The notes below the pieces were generated by a model. That model was not told the origin of the DNA and did no database searches. It worked only from the letters and a program-made list of their open reading frames with translations. This document shows, in pieces, positions 1-8,599 of a stretch of DNA of 64,000 bases. Made by a program: the position numbers and the translations under genes. The stretch comes from Alphaproteobacteria bacterium (GTDB lineage: Bacteria; Pseudomonadota; Alphaproteobacteria; Rhodobacterales; Rhodobacteraceae): the NCBI GenBank assembly GCA_030431485.1, contig JAUIIR010000006.1, positions 39,527-103,526 on the forward strand, read 5' to 3'. The first letter of the stretch is position 1. Each line of letters starts with the position of its first letter.

Positions 1-622
1 GGTTGGCATCAACCTGCGCGAAGTGCGAATTGTCAGCGACGACCACGATGCAATTGTATCAGCGCTGAACGATCTGCGGGCCGGGCATGACACCGTGGTC
101 ACCTCTGGTGGCATTGGTCCGACCCATGACGATATCACGGCGGATTGCGTCGCGGCGGCGTTTGGCGTGACCATTGATGTGCGCGATGATGCGGCGGCCC
201 TATTGCAGGCGCACTACGACAGCCGCGGCATGGAGTTTAATGACGCCCGCAAGCGAATGGCGCGCATTCCAGAGGGTGCGACCCTGATCGAAAATCCGGT
301 TTCCATCGCGCCCGGTTTTTCCATTGGCAATGTTCACGTCATGGCCGGTGTCCCATCCGTTTTCCAGGCAATGGTCGCCAGTGTGATTCCAACATTGACA
401 GGAGGCGCGCCAATCTTGTCGCAGACCCTGCGCGTGGATCGCGGCGAGGGCGATATTGCTGCGCCTCTTGGGCAAGTGGCCGCAGAATTCCCGGACCTCT
501 CGATTGGCTCTTATCCGTTCCAGCAGAACGGCGCATATGGGTCAAACATCGTTGTACGTGGCAGCGATGGTGCGCGCGTGGATCACGCTATCACGCGGCT
601 TTCCGAACTGTTCCCAGCATGA
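1..622 (+). CDS. CinA/MoaB-like molybdopterin-binding domain protein, 5'-truncated
   Basis: The reading frame is open from the left edge (codons begin at base 2), so the true start lies upstream and a GTG at 23 is only an internal codon. The visible part (about 206 residues) has the MoCF/CinA N-terminal domain hallmark TSGGIGPTHDD (encoded near 103-135), then APGF and the MAGVPSVF segment typical of stand-alone CinA-N proteins. No C-terminal nicotinamide-nucleotide amidase domain follows, so this is the short family form. Its nucleotide or pterin-like substrate is not known. The stop overlaps the next start as ATGA, so it is translationally coupled to the acetyltransferase. Confidence 0.85.
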   Translation, partial: VGINLREVRIVSDDHDAIVSALNDLRAGHDTVVTSGGIGPTHDDITADCVAAAFGVTIDVRDDAAALLQAHYDSRGMEFNDARKRMARIPEGATLIENPVSIAPGFSIGNVHVMAGVPSVFQAMVASVIPTLTGGAPILSQTLRVDRGEGDIAAPLGQVAAEFPDLSIGSYPFQQNGAYGSNIVVRGSDGARVDHAITRLSELFPA

Positions 623-1356
623 CCCCCACTGCTCAAGACCTGTATGCTGTGACCGAAGCGACATGGCCTCCGGCTGACCGAAGCCCTGCCGGCCCGTGGA
701 TGCTGCGAAACGGTGCCGGTGGCGGCAAGCGGGTCAGTGCTGCCACGGCCGAGGACGACTGGCGTCCTGAGGACCTGTCAGCTGCAGAAACCGCCATGCG
801 CATGTTGGGCCAGGATGCGCTGTTCATGATCCGAGAGGGCGAGGATGCTTTGGACTCCGCCCTTGCTGCTCGCGGGTACGAGATTGTTGATCCGGTAAAT
901 CTGTGGCTTTGCCCTATTGGCGACCTGACAGATGTTCGCGTACCCCGCGTCACGGCCTTTTCGATCTGGGAGCCGCTCGCCATTATGCGGGATATCTGGG
1001 CAGCTGGCGGCATAGGCCCGGCCCGTGTCGCCGTCATGGAGCGGGCGTCAGTGCCCAAAACCGGAATATTTGGACGCATCACGGACAAACCTGCCGGCGC
1101 TGCATATTGCGCAATCTCAGACGAGGTTGCGATGGTGCATGCACTTGAAATCGCCAAGGCACATCGTCGAAAGGGCATGGGTGTCTGGTTGATGCGCCAG
1201 GCGGCACACTGGGCCAAAGCAAATGGCGCCGAATGGATGTCGGTTCTCTGCACGCAAGCAAACGTTGGGGCAAACGGTCTCTACGCTTCCCTAGGAATGC
1301 AGGTTGTGGGACAGTATCACTACCGCATCTTACCCAACACAAGCGACACCGCATGA
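619..1356 (+). CDS. GNAT family N-acetyltransferase
   Basis: A 245-residue protein with a GNAT-like C-terminal half: a beta4-like stretch ending in VAMVHALEIAKAHRRKGMG, where HRRKGMG matches the acetyl-CoA pyrophosphate loop (Q/RxxGxG/A), followed by the helix with AAHWAKANGA and the NVGANGLYASLGM motif usual at the end of the fold. The N-terminal 100 residues are less conserved and the acceptor substrate cannot be read from sequence. Its start overlaps the upstream stop (ATGA) and its own stop overlaps the next start (ATGA), so it sits inside a tightly coupled operon. Confidence 0.8.
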   Translation: MTPTAQDLYAVTEATWPPADRSPAGPWMLRNGAGGGKRVSAATAEDDWRPEDLSAAETAMRMLGQDALFMIREGEDALDSALAARGYEIVDPVNLWLCPIGDLTDVRVPRVTAFSIWEPLAIMRDIWAAGGIGPARVAVMERASVPKTGIFGRITDKPAGAAYCAISDEVAMVHALEIAKAHRRKGMGVWLMRQAAHWAKANGAEWMSVLCTQANVGANGLYASLGMQVVGQYHYRILPNTSDTA

Positions 1357-1925
1357 CCAAAGATAAACTTCCCACGGCGCTCAACCTGCCGATGGTCGAT
1401 CCTCTCCCGCCAGAGACCCAGAAATATTTCGACATCTGTCAGGACAAGCTGGGCATGATACCGAATGTGTTGCAGGCTTATGCCTTCGACATTGAAAAGC
1501 TCAACGTCTTTACCGCAATGTACAACGACCTGATGCTGGCTGATAGCGGACTCAGCAAGCTTGAGCGTGAAATGATCGCGGTCGTGGTGAGTTCAATCAA
1601 CAAGTGCTTTTACTGCCTGACGGCTCACGGAGCAGCTGTCCGTCAGTTGTCAGGAGACCCGCAGCTTGGCGAAATGCTGGTGATGAACTGGCGCGTGGCC
1701 GACCTGCCGCACAGGCACCGTGCGATGCTGGCGTTTGCTGAAAGGATGACCAAATCCAGCGCCGAGATCGCCGAATTCGACCGGGAAGCGTTGCGCGATG
1801 CCGGCTTCAGTGATCGTGATATTTGGGACATCGCAAACGTTGCCGGGTTCTTCAACATGACAAACCGAGTGGCCAGTGCCACCGACATGCGGCCCAATGA
1901 TGAGTATCACGCGCAAGCGCGCTAG
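1353..1925 (+). CDS. peroxidase-related AhpD-like protein (carboxymuconolactone decarboxylase family)
   Basis: A 190-residue alkylhydroperoxidase-D-like protein. The catalytic motif is visible as C85-F-Y-C88 with H92, preceded by the helix LEREMIAVVVSSIN; this is the E..CxxC..H arrangement of AhpD-type thiol peroxidases. Family members use the CxxC pair for disulfide exchange or peroxide reduction; the physiological partner is unknown. I chose the ATG at 1353, which overlaps the upstream stop, rather than the in-frame ATG at 1233 inside the acetyltransferase. The last 26 bases overlap the start of the OmpA-like gene. Confidence 0.85.
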   Translation: MTKDKLPTALNLPMVDPLPPETQKYFDICQDKLGMIPNVLQAYAFDIEKLNVFTAMYNDLMLADSGLSKLEREMIAVVVSSINKCFYCLTAHGAAVRQLSGDPQLGEMLVMNWRVADLPHRHRAMLAFAERMTKSSAEIAEFDREALRDAGFSDRDIWDIANVAGFFNMTNRVASATDMRPNDEYHAQAR

Positions 1926-2841
1926 TTGGCTTGGGATACGATTTGCGCCGGTGTTGATCGCGTCTCATGTCGCTGCACTGGACCTCGCTTTGCCTACAAG
2001 CGCGCGGGAAACCGTGTCGCGGAGCAGCCCGGCTGACAGCTATGATTTACCCATTGGTGCCTGGGTCGAGGGCAGTGGTGTTCCCGTCGCCAGTCTCGCA
2101 GGAGAGATCAGACGTACTGCGTGGCGTATTCCCGGCGCGGGAATCACGACCGGTCAGGTCTTGGGCCCGATCCGTGAACAACTCATGTCTGATGGTTTCG
2201 ACATCATCTTTGAATGTACCGCCCAAAGCTGTGGTGGCTTTGATTTCCGCTTCGGTGTCGAGGTGTTGCGCGCACCGAATATGTATGTCGACCTATCTGA
2301 CTATCGGTTTCTCTCGGCAAAATCGGCCGATGCCAGCCAGGCCCTGAGCGTGATGGTGAGTCGCGACAGCGACACGATGTTCCTGCAGCTGATTGAGGTT
2401 GGTCCATCAGGGCGTCCAGCGGTCACGATCACACCCGCTCCGAGGGTGCGCGTTCCCGAAACGGCGGGAGACGTGGTGAGCACACTTGAAACCGTCGGGC
2501 ATGTGGTCCTTGCTGATCTCGAATTTGCCAGCGGAGCTGCTGCGTTGGGCGACGGTCCGGTTCAGTCGCTTGACGCGGTTGTGGCCTATCTCATCGCCAA
2601 CCCGACACGCCAGATCACATTCGTCGGTCACACAGACGCGACAGGGTCGCTGGACGCCAATATCGCATTGTCGCGCCGCCGTGCCGAAGCCGCCAGGAGC
2701 TACGTCATCGCGCGCGGTGTATCAGAGGGACAGGTCGCTGCGGATGGTGTCGGCTTTCTCTCGCCACGCGCAACCAACCTGACGGCTGCTGGACGAGAGT
2801 CCAATCGCCGTGTCGAGGCAGTTCTCATTTCCGTTGAATGA
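1900..2841 (+). CDS. OmpA family outer-membrane/periplasmic protein
   Basis: About 313 residues. The N-terminus (basic residues, then hydrophobic LGIRFAPVLIASHVAALDLALPTSA) looks like a signal peptide; two adjacent ATGs (1897 and 1900) make the exact start uncertain by one codon. The C-terminal domain from about residue 195 is an OmpA/MotB peptidoglycan-binding fold, with LEFASGAAAL, the FVGHTDATGS strand and the SRRRAEAARSYV helix, ending with SNRRVEAVL. It should anchor the envelope to peptidoglycan. The middle domain is unassigned. It overlaps the preceding peroxidase-related gene and is followed by a terminator hairpin. Confidence 0.82.
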   Translation: MSITRKRASWLGIRFAPVLIASHVAALDLALPTSARETVSRSSPADSYDLPIGAWVEGSGVPVASLAGEIRRTAWRIPGAGITTGQVLGPIREQLMSDGFDIIFECTAQSCGGFDFRFGVEVLRAPNMYVDLSDYRFLSAKSADASQALSVMVSRDSDTMFLQLIEVGPSGRPAVTITPAPRVRVPETAGDVVSTLETVGHVVLADLEFASGAAALGDGPVQSLDAVVAYLIANPTRQITFVGHTDATGSLDANIALSRRRAEAARSYVIARGVSEGQVAADGVGFLSPRATNLTAAGRESNRRVEAVLISVE

Positions 2842-2844
2842 AAA

Positions 2845-2867
2845 GGGCCGGAGATCACGTCCGGCCC
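2845..2867. terminator. bidirectional terminator hairpin
   Basis: Perfect 8-bp arms GGGCCGGA / TCCGGCCC with a 7-base loop lie between the convergent OmpA gene (stop 2841) and peroxiredoxin gene (stop 2894). Plus-strand reading ends in only GTT, so the plus-strand terminator would be weak. Confidence 0.7.
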
Positions 2868-2893
2868 GTTCATCATAGTGTCAGATCCCGTCT

Positions 2894-3547
2894 TCAGGAC
2901 GGCAACTTCGCCTTCCGAAGATACGGCAGCACAGTTTCAATCTGACCGTATTTTGCGATTGCGTCTTCGTCACTGACCGCGGTTGGCACAATCACATCCT
3001 GACCAACGGTCCAGTTCGCCGGCGTCGCCACATTTTCGCGTGCGGATGTCTGCAGTGCATCAAGCGCCCGCAGAACTTCGGCGAAGTTGCGACCGACCGT
3101 CATGGGGTAGGTCATCGACAGCTTCAGCTTCTTGTCCGGGCCGATGATGAATACCACGCGAACGGTTGCGCTGTCCGCCGGCGTGCGACCGTCGGGCAGG
3201 ACATATTCCGCAGGCAGCATGTCGAACGCTTTGGCAACGGTCAGATCCTCATCAGCAATGATCGGGAAACCGGCTTTGGAACCGGAAGTCGTCTCAATAT
3301 CGCCCTTCCATTTTTTATGGTCCTCAACGCCATCGACGGAAATGCCCATCACCTTGGTACCGCGCTTTTCCCATTCATCTGCCAGCTGCGCGACCGCGCC
3401 GAATTCCGTAGTGCAAACCGGGGTGAAATCTTTCGGATGCGAAAACAGGATCGCCCAGCTGTCGCCGATCCAGTCGTGCAGTGAGATTGTACCCTGATCC
3501 GTTTCAACGGTCAGGTTCGGAATTTCATCATTGATACGCAGGCCCAT
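2894..3547 (-). CDS. 1-Cys peroxiredoxin (Prx6-type AhpC/TSA family)
   Basis: A 217-residue thiol peroxidase that reduces H2O2, organic peroxides or peroxynitrite in the cytoplasm. The peroxidatic cysteine is C45 in DFTPVCTTE, and the length and C-terminal extension (after RALDALQTSARE) fit the Prx6/1-Cys class rather than 2-Cys AhpC; no resolving cysteine is visible in the C-terminal part. The start at 3547 is set by a strong AGGAGG eight bases upstream; an upstream in-frame ATG (3580) lacks one. It is divergent from the aldehyde dehydrogenase gene. Confidence 0.93.
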   Translation of the reverse strand: MGLRINDEIPNLTVETDQGTISLHDWIGDSWAILFSHPKDFTPVCTTEFGAVAQLADEWEKRGTKVMGISVDGVEDHKKWKGDIETTSGSKAGFPIIADEDLTVAKAFDMLPAEYVLPDGRTPADSATVRVVFIIGPDKKLKLSMTYPMTVGRNFAEVLRALDALQTSARENVATPANWTVGQDVIVPTAVSDEDAIAKYGQIETVLPYLRKAKLPS

Positions 3548-3608
3548 ATTTGCCTCCTTGTGCGAGTTGCCGGTTGGCATCAGACATAGGCAGGCATACC
3601 GCGAGTTA

Positions 3609-3637
3609 CACCCCCTTGCGGGCTCTCATTGGGGGTG
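3609..3637. promoter_or_regulatory. inverted repeat in the prx/aldehyde dehydrogenase divergent region
   Basis: CACCCCC (3609-3615) and GGGGGTG (3631-3637) form 7-bp arms around a 15-base spacer, 40 bases upstream of the aldehyde dehydrogenase start. It could be an operator or a leader hairpin; no regulator is identified nearby. Confidence 0.35.
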
Positions 3638-3677
3638 ACACAGTGTCGTCTGCAACACTCTGAGGGGAGACAATCAG

Positions 3678-5117
3678 ATGATCGAAAAACGCCAGTTTTA
3701 CATCAACGGAGCATGGGTCGACCCCATTGATGCGCGCGATCATCACGTCATTGATCCGTCCACCGAAGATCCGTGCGCGGTGATTTCTCTCGGCGGGCAG
3801 GCCGACACAGACGCCGCAGTGGCCGCGGCCAAGGACGCGTTCCAGTCGTGGATGGCAACGCCTCCCGCAAAGCGCATCGCGCTGGTGGAAAAACTGCTTG
3901 AGATTTACCAGTCGCGTGGCGAGGAAATGGCGCAGGCGATGAGCCTCGAAATGGGTGCGCCCATCGACATGTCGCGCGCCAGCCAGGTTGGTGCGGGCAC
4001 GTGGCACCTGCAAAACTTCATTGCCGCTGCCAAGTCGTTTGAATTCGACCGTCCGCTGAACGATCGCAGCCCGCAGGACCGCATCATATACGAAGCGGTT
4101 GGCGTGTGCGCTCTGATTACCCCCTGGAACTGGCCGATGAACCAGGTCACCCTGAAAGTCGGTGCGGCGGCAATCGCGGGCTGCACGATGGTTTTGAAGC
4201 CGTCGGAAGAAAGCCCGCTCAACGCGATGCTTTTCGCTGAAATGATGCACGAGGCCGGTTTCCCGCCGGGCGTGTTCAACCTCGTGAATGGCGATGGCGT
4301 CGGCGTCGGCAGCCAACTGTCGGCTCATCCCGATGTGGATATGGTAAGCTTCACCGGCTCCAGCCGCGCGGGCAAACTGATCTCCAAGGCCGCCGCCGAC
4401 ACGCTCAAGCGCGTGCATTTGGAACTGGGTGGCAAAGGCGCGAACCTGATCTTTGCCGATGCCGATGAAAAAGCTGTCAAGCGTGGCGTGCTGCATATGA
4501 TGCAGAACACCGGCCAGTCCTGTAATGCACCTTCACGTATGATGGTTGAAGCGCCGATCTACGACCGGGTTGTCGAGGAAGCGGGCGAGATCGCGTCCAA
4601 AGTCAGCGTTGGTCCGGCTTCTGCCGAAGGCCGCCATATCGGCCCGGTGGTGAACGCCACGCAATGGCAGAAAATCCAGGACCTTATCCAGAAAGGCATC
4701 GACGAAGGCGCGCGCCTTGTTACCGGCGGCACTGGTCGCCCCGAAGGTCTGAACAAGGGCTTCTACGTGCGTCCCACGGTGTTCGCCGACGTGACCAATG
4801 ACATGACCATAGCCCGCGAGGAAATCTTCGGCCCGGTCCTATCGATCATGAAGTTCGACACCGAAGAAGAGGCGGTGCAGGTCGCCAATGACACCGTCTA
4901 CGGCCTGACCAACTATGTCCAAAGCCAGGATGGCGCGCGCCGCAACCGGCTGGCCCGCCAGCTTCGCTCGGGCATGGTGGAAATGAACGGCGTTGGCCGT
5001 TCTGCAGGATCTCCATTCGGTGGCATGAAACAGTCGGGCAACGGGCGCGAAGGCGGTGTCTGGGGGATCGAGGACTTTCTCGAAGTAAAAGCCGTCTCTG
5101 GTTGGGCTGCCGAATAA
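3678..5117 (+). CDS. NAD(P)+-dependent aldehyde dehydrogenase
   Basis: A 479-residue enzyme of the ALDH superfamily, oxidising an aldehyde to its carboxylate. Visible are the WNWP nucleotide-binding segment, FTGSSRAGK, the general base in LELGGKGA (E249), the nucleophile in GQSCNAP (C282) and the EEIFGPVL motif. The length is normal for the family. The substrate is not readable; relatives are annotated for semialdehydes or aromatic aldehydes. GAGGGGAGA lies about eight bases before ATG. It is monocistronic, ending in a good terminator. Confidence 0.9.
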   Translation: MIEKRQFYINGAWVDPIDARDHHVIDPSTEDPCAVISLGGQADTDAAVAAAKDAFQSWMATPPAKRIALVEKLLEIYQSRGEEMAQAMSLEMGAPIDMSRASQVGAGTWHLQNFIAAAKSFEFDRPLNDRSPQDRIIYEAVGVCALITPWNWPMNQVTLKVGAAAIAGCTMVLKPSEESPLNAMLFAEMMHEAGFPPGVFNLVNGDGVGVGSQLSAHPDVDMVSFTGSSRAGKLISKAAADTLKRVHLELGGKGANLIFADADEKAVKRGVLHMMQNTGQSCNAPSRMMVEAPIYDRVVEEAGEIASKVSVGPASAEGRHIGPVVNATQWQKIQDLIQKGIDEGARLVTGGTGRPEGLNKGFYVRPTVFADVTNDMTIAREEIFGPVLSIMKFDTEEEAVQVANDTVYGLTNYVQSQDGARRNRLARQLRSGMVEMNGVGRSAGSPFGGMKQSGNGREGGVWGIEDFLEVKAVSGWAAE

Positions 5118-5129
5118 ACACGGCATAGG

Positions 5130-5165
5130 GCAGGGGGCGCAGGTCCCCTGCTTCTTCTTTTTTTA
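5130..5165 (+). terminator. rho-independent terminator after the aldehyde dehydrogenase
   Basis: Stem GCAGGGG (5130-5136) / CCCCTGC (5145-5151) is followed by a pyrimidine-rich tract with seven consecutive T. The tail belongs to a motif that recurs at 8503-8527. Confidence 0.82.
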
Positions 5166-5173
5166 AATATGCA
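5149..5173 (+). repeat. copy 1 of a 25-base intergenic motif TGCTTCTTCTTT-N4-AAATATGCA
   Basis: These 25 bases match the minus strand of 8503-8527 at all 21 fixed positions, with only the four central bases differing (TTTT here). This copy directly follows a terminator stem. Confidence 0.6.
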
Positions 5174-5225
5174 AATCTGGCAGCCGAATGCTGCGCGGGT
5201 TGGACGCGGCAGCGTCCGAAGCACC

Positions 5226-5870
5226 TCAAAACGGCGCTGCCACCCGAAATTTCATACCTTCCCCACCATCCGGATGCCGCAGTCTCAACTCCTCGGCATG
5301 CAGCATCATGCGCGGATATCGGTCCGCGGTTTCTGGTGCGTAGAGCGGATCACCAAGAATTGGATGCCGCAGCGCCAGCATATGCACCCGAAGCTGATGA
5401 CTGCGGCCCGTTTGGGGATAGAGCTTGACCCGGCTTTCCTTATCTGACGCCTTCATCACCCGCCAATTCGTCACCGCCGGTTTCCCGGTCTCATGGTCGA
5501 CCTTCTGCAAGGGACGGTTCGGCCAATCCACGATCAGCGGTAGGTCCACCGTCCCGGTCTTTGGCTCCAGCCGTCCGACAACGCGCGCAAGATAGGTCTT
5601 CTTGGTTTGCCGTTTCTCGAACTGCAGCCCCAGATGCCGTTGAGCGTGAGGCGTGAGGCCAAAGACCATCACGCCGGACGTGTCCCGGTCCAGCCGATGT
5701 ACCAGAAGCACTTGCGGATACACTGCCTCCAACCGTGCGATCAGGCAATCGGCCAGCTCTGGCCCTTTGCCCGGGACTGAAAGCAGGCCTGCAGGTTTGT
5801 TGACCACGAGGATCTCGTGGTCTTCGTGAAGAATGTCCAGCGGCGTATCAGGAGGGGTGTAAGCGGTCAT
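5226..5870 (-). CDS. rluA: RluA-family RNA pseudouridine synthase
   Basis: About 214 residues, the size of the short RluA form with no S4 domain. It isomerises uridine to pseudouridine in RNA; E. coli RluA acts on 23S rRNA U746 and some tRNAs at U32. The catalytic motif HRLDRDTSG is present with the aspartate near residue 61, along with LVVNKPAGLLSVPG and the later GRSHQLRVHM and ILGDPLY motifs. I prefer the ATG at 5870 over a GTG two codons earlier. A GGACGC/GCGTCC hairpin (5202-5217) lies just past its stop. The symbol is assigned by family; the exact RNA target is inferred. Confidence 0.85.
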   Translation of the reverse strand: MTAYTPPDTPLDILHEDHEILVVNKPAGLLSVPGKGPELADCLIARLEAVYPQVLLVHRLDRDTSGVMVFGLTPHAQRHLGLQFEKRQTKKTYLARVVGRLEPKTGTVDLPLIVDWPNRPLQKVDHETGKPAVTNWRVMKASDKESRVKLYPQTGRSHQLRVHMLALRHPILGDPLYAPETADRYPRMMLHAEELRLRHPDGGEGMKFRVAAPF

Positions 5871-5964
5871 CCCCACCGTCTATGCAGCTTGGTGTTCTTG
5901 GGCAAGGGCAAGGGTTTCCGACCGACGATTCTGCCGCCTCAGAAACTATGTGTGAAGTTTCCGA

Positions 5965-8409
5965 CTACTCTCGGACCCGCACCGAGGTCGGATCGTACAT
6001 CGGCTTGAGCGACGCCTCAGCCTTAACCCGTGTGCCAGCCACGTCGATTTCATAAGCCGACGCCAGCACCTGCTCAGGGCTTTCGCCAGCGCAGGGCACA
6101 TAGCCCATACCGATGGCACGGCCCAGATGGTGTCCATAGGCACCCGAACTCAGATAGCCCACGATCACCCCGTCCCTCAGGATCGGTTCGTGGTGGTAAA
6201 GCAGCGGTTCCGGGTCTGTCAGGCGGAACTGCACCATACGGGTTTGCAAACCGGTCTCGCGTTTTTGCAAAACTGCATCACGCCCGATGAAATCAGGTTT
6301 CGCGGTTTTCACCGCAAAGCCCAGACCTGCCTCCAGTACGTGATCCTCGCAGGTGATGTCATGACCAAAATGCCGGAAGGCCTTTTCGATGCGACACGTG
6401 TCCATCGCGTGCATCCCGCACAGCGTCAGCCCGTGATCCTGCCCTGCCTCCCAGAGCGTTTCGAACACATGGCCCGCCTGATCAGCCGAGATGTAGATCT
6501 CCCACCCCAATTCCCCGACATAAGACACGCGATGCACCCGCGCTGTGCCGAGGCCGATCTCAATCTCCTGAGCCGTGCCGAACGGGTTGGAGTTGTTCGA
6601 GAAATCATCGGGCGACACTGCCTGCATGACCTTGCGTGCACGCGGCCCCATTACCGCCAGCACCGCTTCGCCCGCTGTCACATCGGTGATGACCACCCTG
6701 TGGTCGCCGACATGGCGCTGCAACCATGCCTGATCCGCAGCCGGTGTCGCGGCAGGGGTCACCACCATATAGCAGGTCTCCGACAGGCGCGTGACGGTTA
6801 CATCCGCCTCGATCCCGCCGCGCGTGTTGAGGAACTGCGTGTAGACGATCTTGCCCACAGGCACCGACATGTCGGCCCCGCAGACATGGTTCAGGAACGC
6901 CTCAGCCTCGGGCCCTTCGACCCGCAGCTTTCCGAAGGAGGACATGTCGTACATGCCCACAGTCTCGCGGATCGCCGTATGTTCGCGGGCGACGTTGTCG
7001 AAGAAGTTCTGCCGCTTCCAGCTATAGGCGTATTCCGGCGTCTGGCCTTCGGTCGCATACCAGTTGGCCCGTTCCCACCCCGCGATTTCGCCCATCACCG
7101 CGCCGCGCTCAAGAAGCTGTTGATGGAACGGCGTCCGCCGAACGCCGCGCGCAGTGGCTTTCTGCCGGTAAGGGTAGTGGTCGGCGTAGAGGAGACCCAA
7201 AGTCTCGGTCACCCGCTCTTTGAGGTAACGCCGGTTGCGTTGGAAAGGCTGGGCGCGGGCGATGTCCACATCCCCTAGATCGAACGGCTTGGCCCCGTCT
7301 TCCATCCATTGTGCCAGTGCCATGCCCGCACCACCCGCCGACTGGATGCCGATGGAGTTGAACCCAGCGGCGACCCAGACATTGTCCATCTCGCGCGCTT
7401 GCCCAAGATAATACGCATTGTCCGGGGTAAAGCTTTCCGGTCCGTTGAAGAACGTATGTATCCCCGCCTCGGCCAGCATCGGCATTCGGTTCACCGCCGC
7501 TTCGAGAATTGGCTCGAAATGGTCGAAATCCTCGGGCAATTGGTCGAACTCGAAGCTTTCGGAAATGCCGTTCATGCCCCAGGGCTTTGACTTGGGCTCG
7601 AATGCGCCCAGCATCATCTTGCCAGCGTCTTCCTTGTAATACGCGCATTCATCCGGCACCCGCAGCACCGGCAGGGCCTCCAGCCCGGCGATGGGTTCGG
7701 AGACGATGTAGAAATGCTCACAGGCATGCAGAGGCACGTTAACCCCGAGCATCTGCCCCACCTCGCGCCCCCACATCCCGGCGCAGTTCACCACGTGATC
7801 GCAGCTGATGGTGCCACTGGTGCCATCCTCCGATGCCCAATCGACTGAAATGATCCGCCGCCCGTCGCGGTTCACGCCCGTCGCCTTCGTGCGCTCGAAA
7901 ATCTGCGCACCGCGCTGTCGCGCGCCTTTGGCCATCGCCAGCGCGATATTGGCCGGATCGCCCTGTCCATCGCTGGGCAGGTAGACGCCACCAACGACAT
8001 CGCTGGTGTTCAGATGTGCGTATTTCCGTTTGATCTCGGCGGTGTCGATTTCCTCTACCGGCACCCCAAAAGCGCGGGCCATCGCGGCCGACCTGCGCAG
8101 CTCTTCGTGCCGTTCATCAGTCAGCGCGACCGAAATGGACCCAACCTGGCGGAAACCTGTCGCAACCCCTGTTTCTGCTTCGATGGTCGAATATAGATCG
8201 GCGGTATATTTCGCGAGCTTCGTCATGTTGGACGAGGCCCGCAACTGTCCGATCAGACCCGCCGCATGCCATGTCGTGCCCGAGGTGAGCTGCTTGCGTT
8301 CGAGTAGCACCACATCGGTCCAGCCCAGCTTGGTCAGGTGATAGGCGACGGAACAACCGACGACACCGCCGCCGATGATGACGGCGCGGGCATGTGTGGG
8401 GACGCTCAT
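5965..8409 (-). CDS. dimethylglycine dehydrogenase-like FAD/GcvT oxidoreductase
   Basis: An 814-residue cytoplasmic enzyme. The N-terminal DAO flavin domain begins with IIGGGVVGCS, and the motif SGTTWHAAG carries H48, equivalent to the histidine that binds FAD covalently in mitochondrial dimethylglycine and sarcosine dehydrogenases. A central FAO_M region is followed by GCV_T (from about residue 430) and GCV_T_C domains that bind tetrahydrofolate. The family demethylates dimethylglycine or sarcosine, passing the one-carbon unit to THF and electrons to ETF. It lies downstream of a BHMT-like gene and a second copy of the same architecture, so glycine-betaine catabolism is the likely role. An AGGAG precedes the chosen ATG. 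Confidence 0.85.
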   Translation of the reverse strand: MSVPTHARAVIIGGGVVGCSVAYHLTKLGWTDVVLLERKQLTSGTTWHAAGLIGQLRASSNMTKLAKYTADLYSTIEAETGVATGFRQVGSISVALTDERHEELRRSAAMARAFGVPVEEIDTAEIKRKYAHLNTSDVVGGVYLPSDGQGDPANIALAMAKGARQRGAQIFERTKATGVNRDGRRIISVDWASEDGTSGTISCDHVVNCAGMWGREVGQMLGVNVPLHACEHFYIVSEPIAGLEALPVLRVPDECAYYKEDAGKMMLGAFEPKSKPWGMNGISESFEFDQLPEDFDHFEPILEAAVNRMPMLAEAGIHTFFNGPESFTPDNAYYLGQAREMDNVWVAAGFNSIGIQSAGGAGMALAQWMEDGAKPFDLGDVDIARAQPFQRNRRYLKERVTETLGLLYADHYPYRQKATARGVRRTPFHQQLLERGAVMGEIAGWERANWYATEGQTPEYAYSWKRQNFFDNVAREHTAIRETVGMYDMSSFGKLRVEGPEAEAFLNHVCGADMSVPVGKIVYTQFLNTRGGIEADVTVTRLSETCYMVVTPAATPAADQAWLQRHVGDHRVVITDVTAGEAVLAVMGPRARKVMQAVSPDDFSNNSNPFGTAQEIEIGLGTARVHRVSYVGELGWEIYISADQAGHVFETLWEAGQDHGLTLCGMHAMDTCRIEKAFRHFGHDITCEDHVLEAGLGFAVKTAKPDFIGRDAVLQKRETGLQTRMVQFRLTDPEPLLYHHEPILRDGVIVGYLSSGAYGHHLGRAIGMGYVPCAGESPEQVLASAYEIDVAGTRVKAEASLKPMYDPTSVRVRE

Positions 8410-8502
8410 GACGGAACTCCTGAATGGGTCATGCGGTGGAAACAGGCACACGGCTTCGTTCCGCGCCTGAACAAGGTCAGCCTGTGCGGCGGGTTGGTCG
8501 TG

Positions 8503-8527
8503 TGCATATTTGGATAAAGAAGAAGCA
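8503..8527 (-). repeat. copy 2 of the 25-base intergenic motif TGCTTCTTCTTT-N4-AAATATGCA
   Basis: Read on the minus strand it is identical to copy 1 except for the four central bases (ATCC). It lies about 75 bases past the stop of the BHMT-like gene. The rest of the 190-base gap 8410-8599 shows no gene. Confidence 0.6.
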
Positions 8528-8599
8528 TGGGGCCGCGCGTTAACCTTAATCCGGGTCTAAGCGTGAACGGGGAGTGCGGCCGCCTTTTGGTCATGTCTG

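Noticed and set aside
3606..4496. A 296-codon minus-strand frame across the aldehyde dehydrogenase
   Set aside because: His/Arg-rich shadow with no family match and no spacing with neighbours.
6127..7278. A 383-codon plus-strand frame within the DMGDH-like gene
   Set aside because: Antisense to a well-conserved protein; Arg/His-rich composition is typical of shadow frames.
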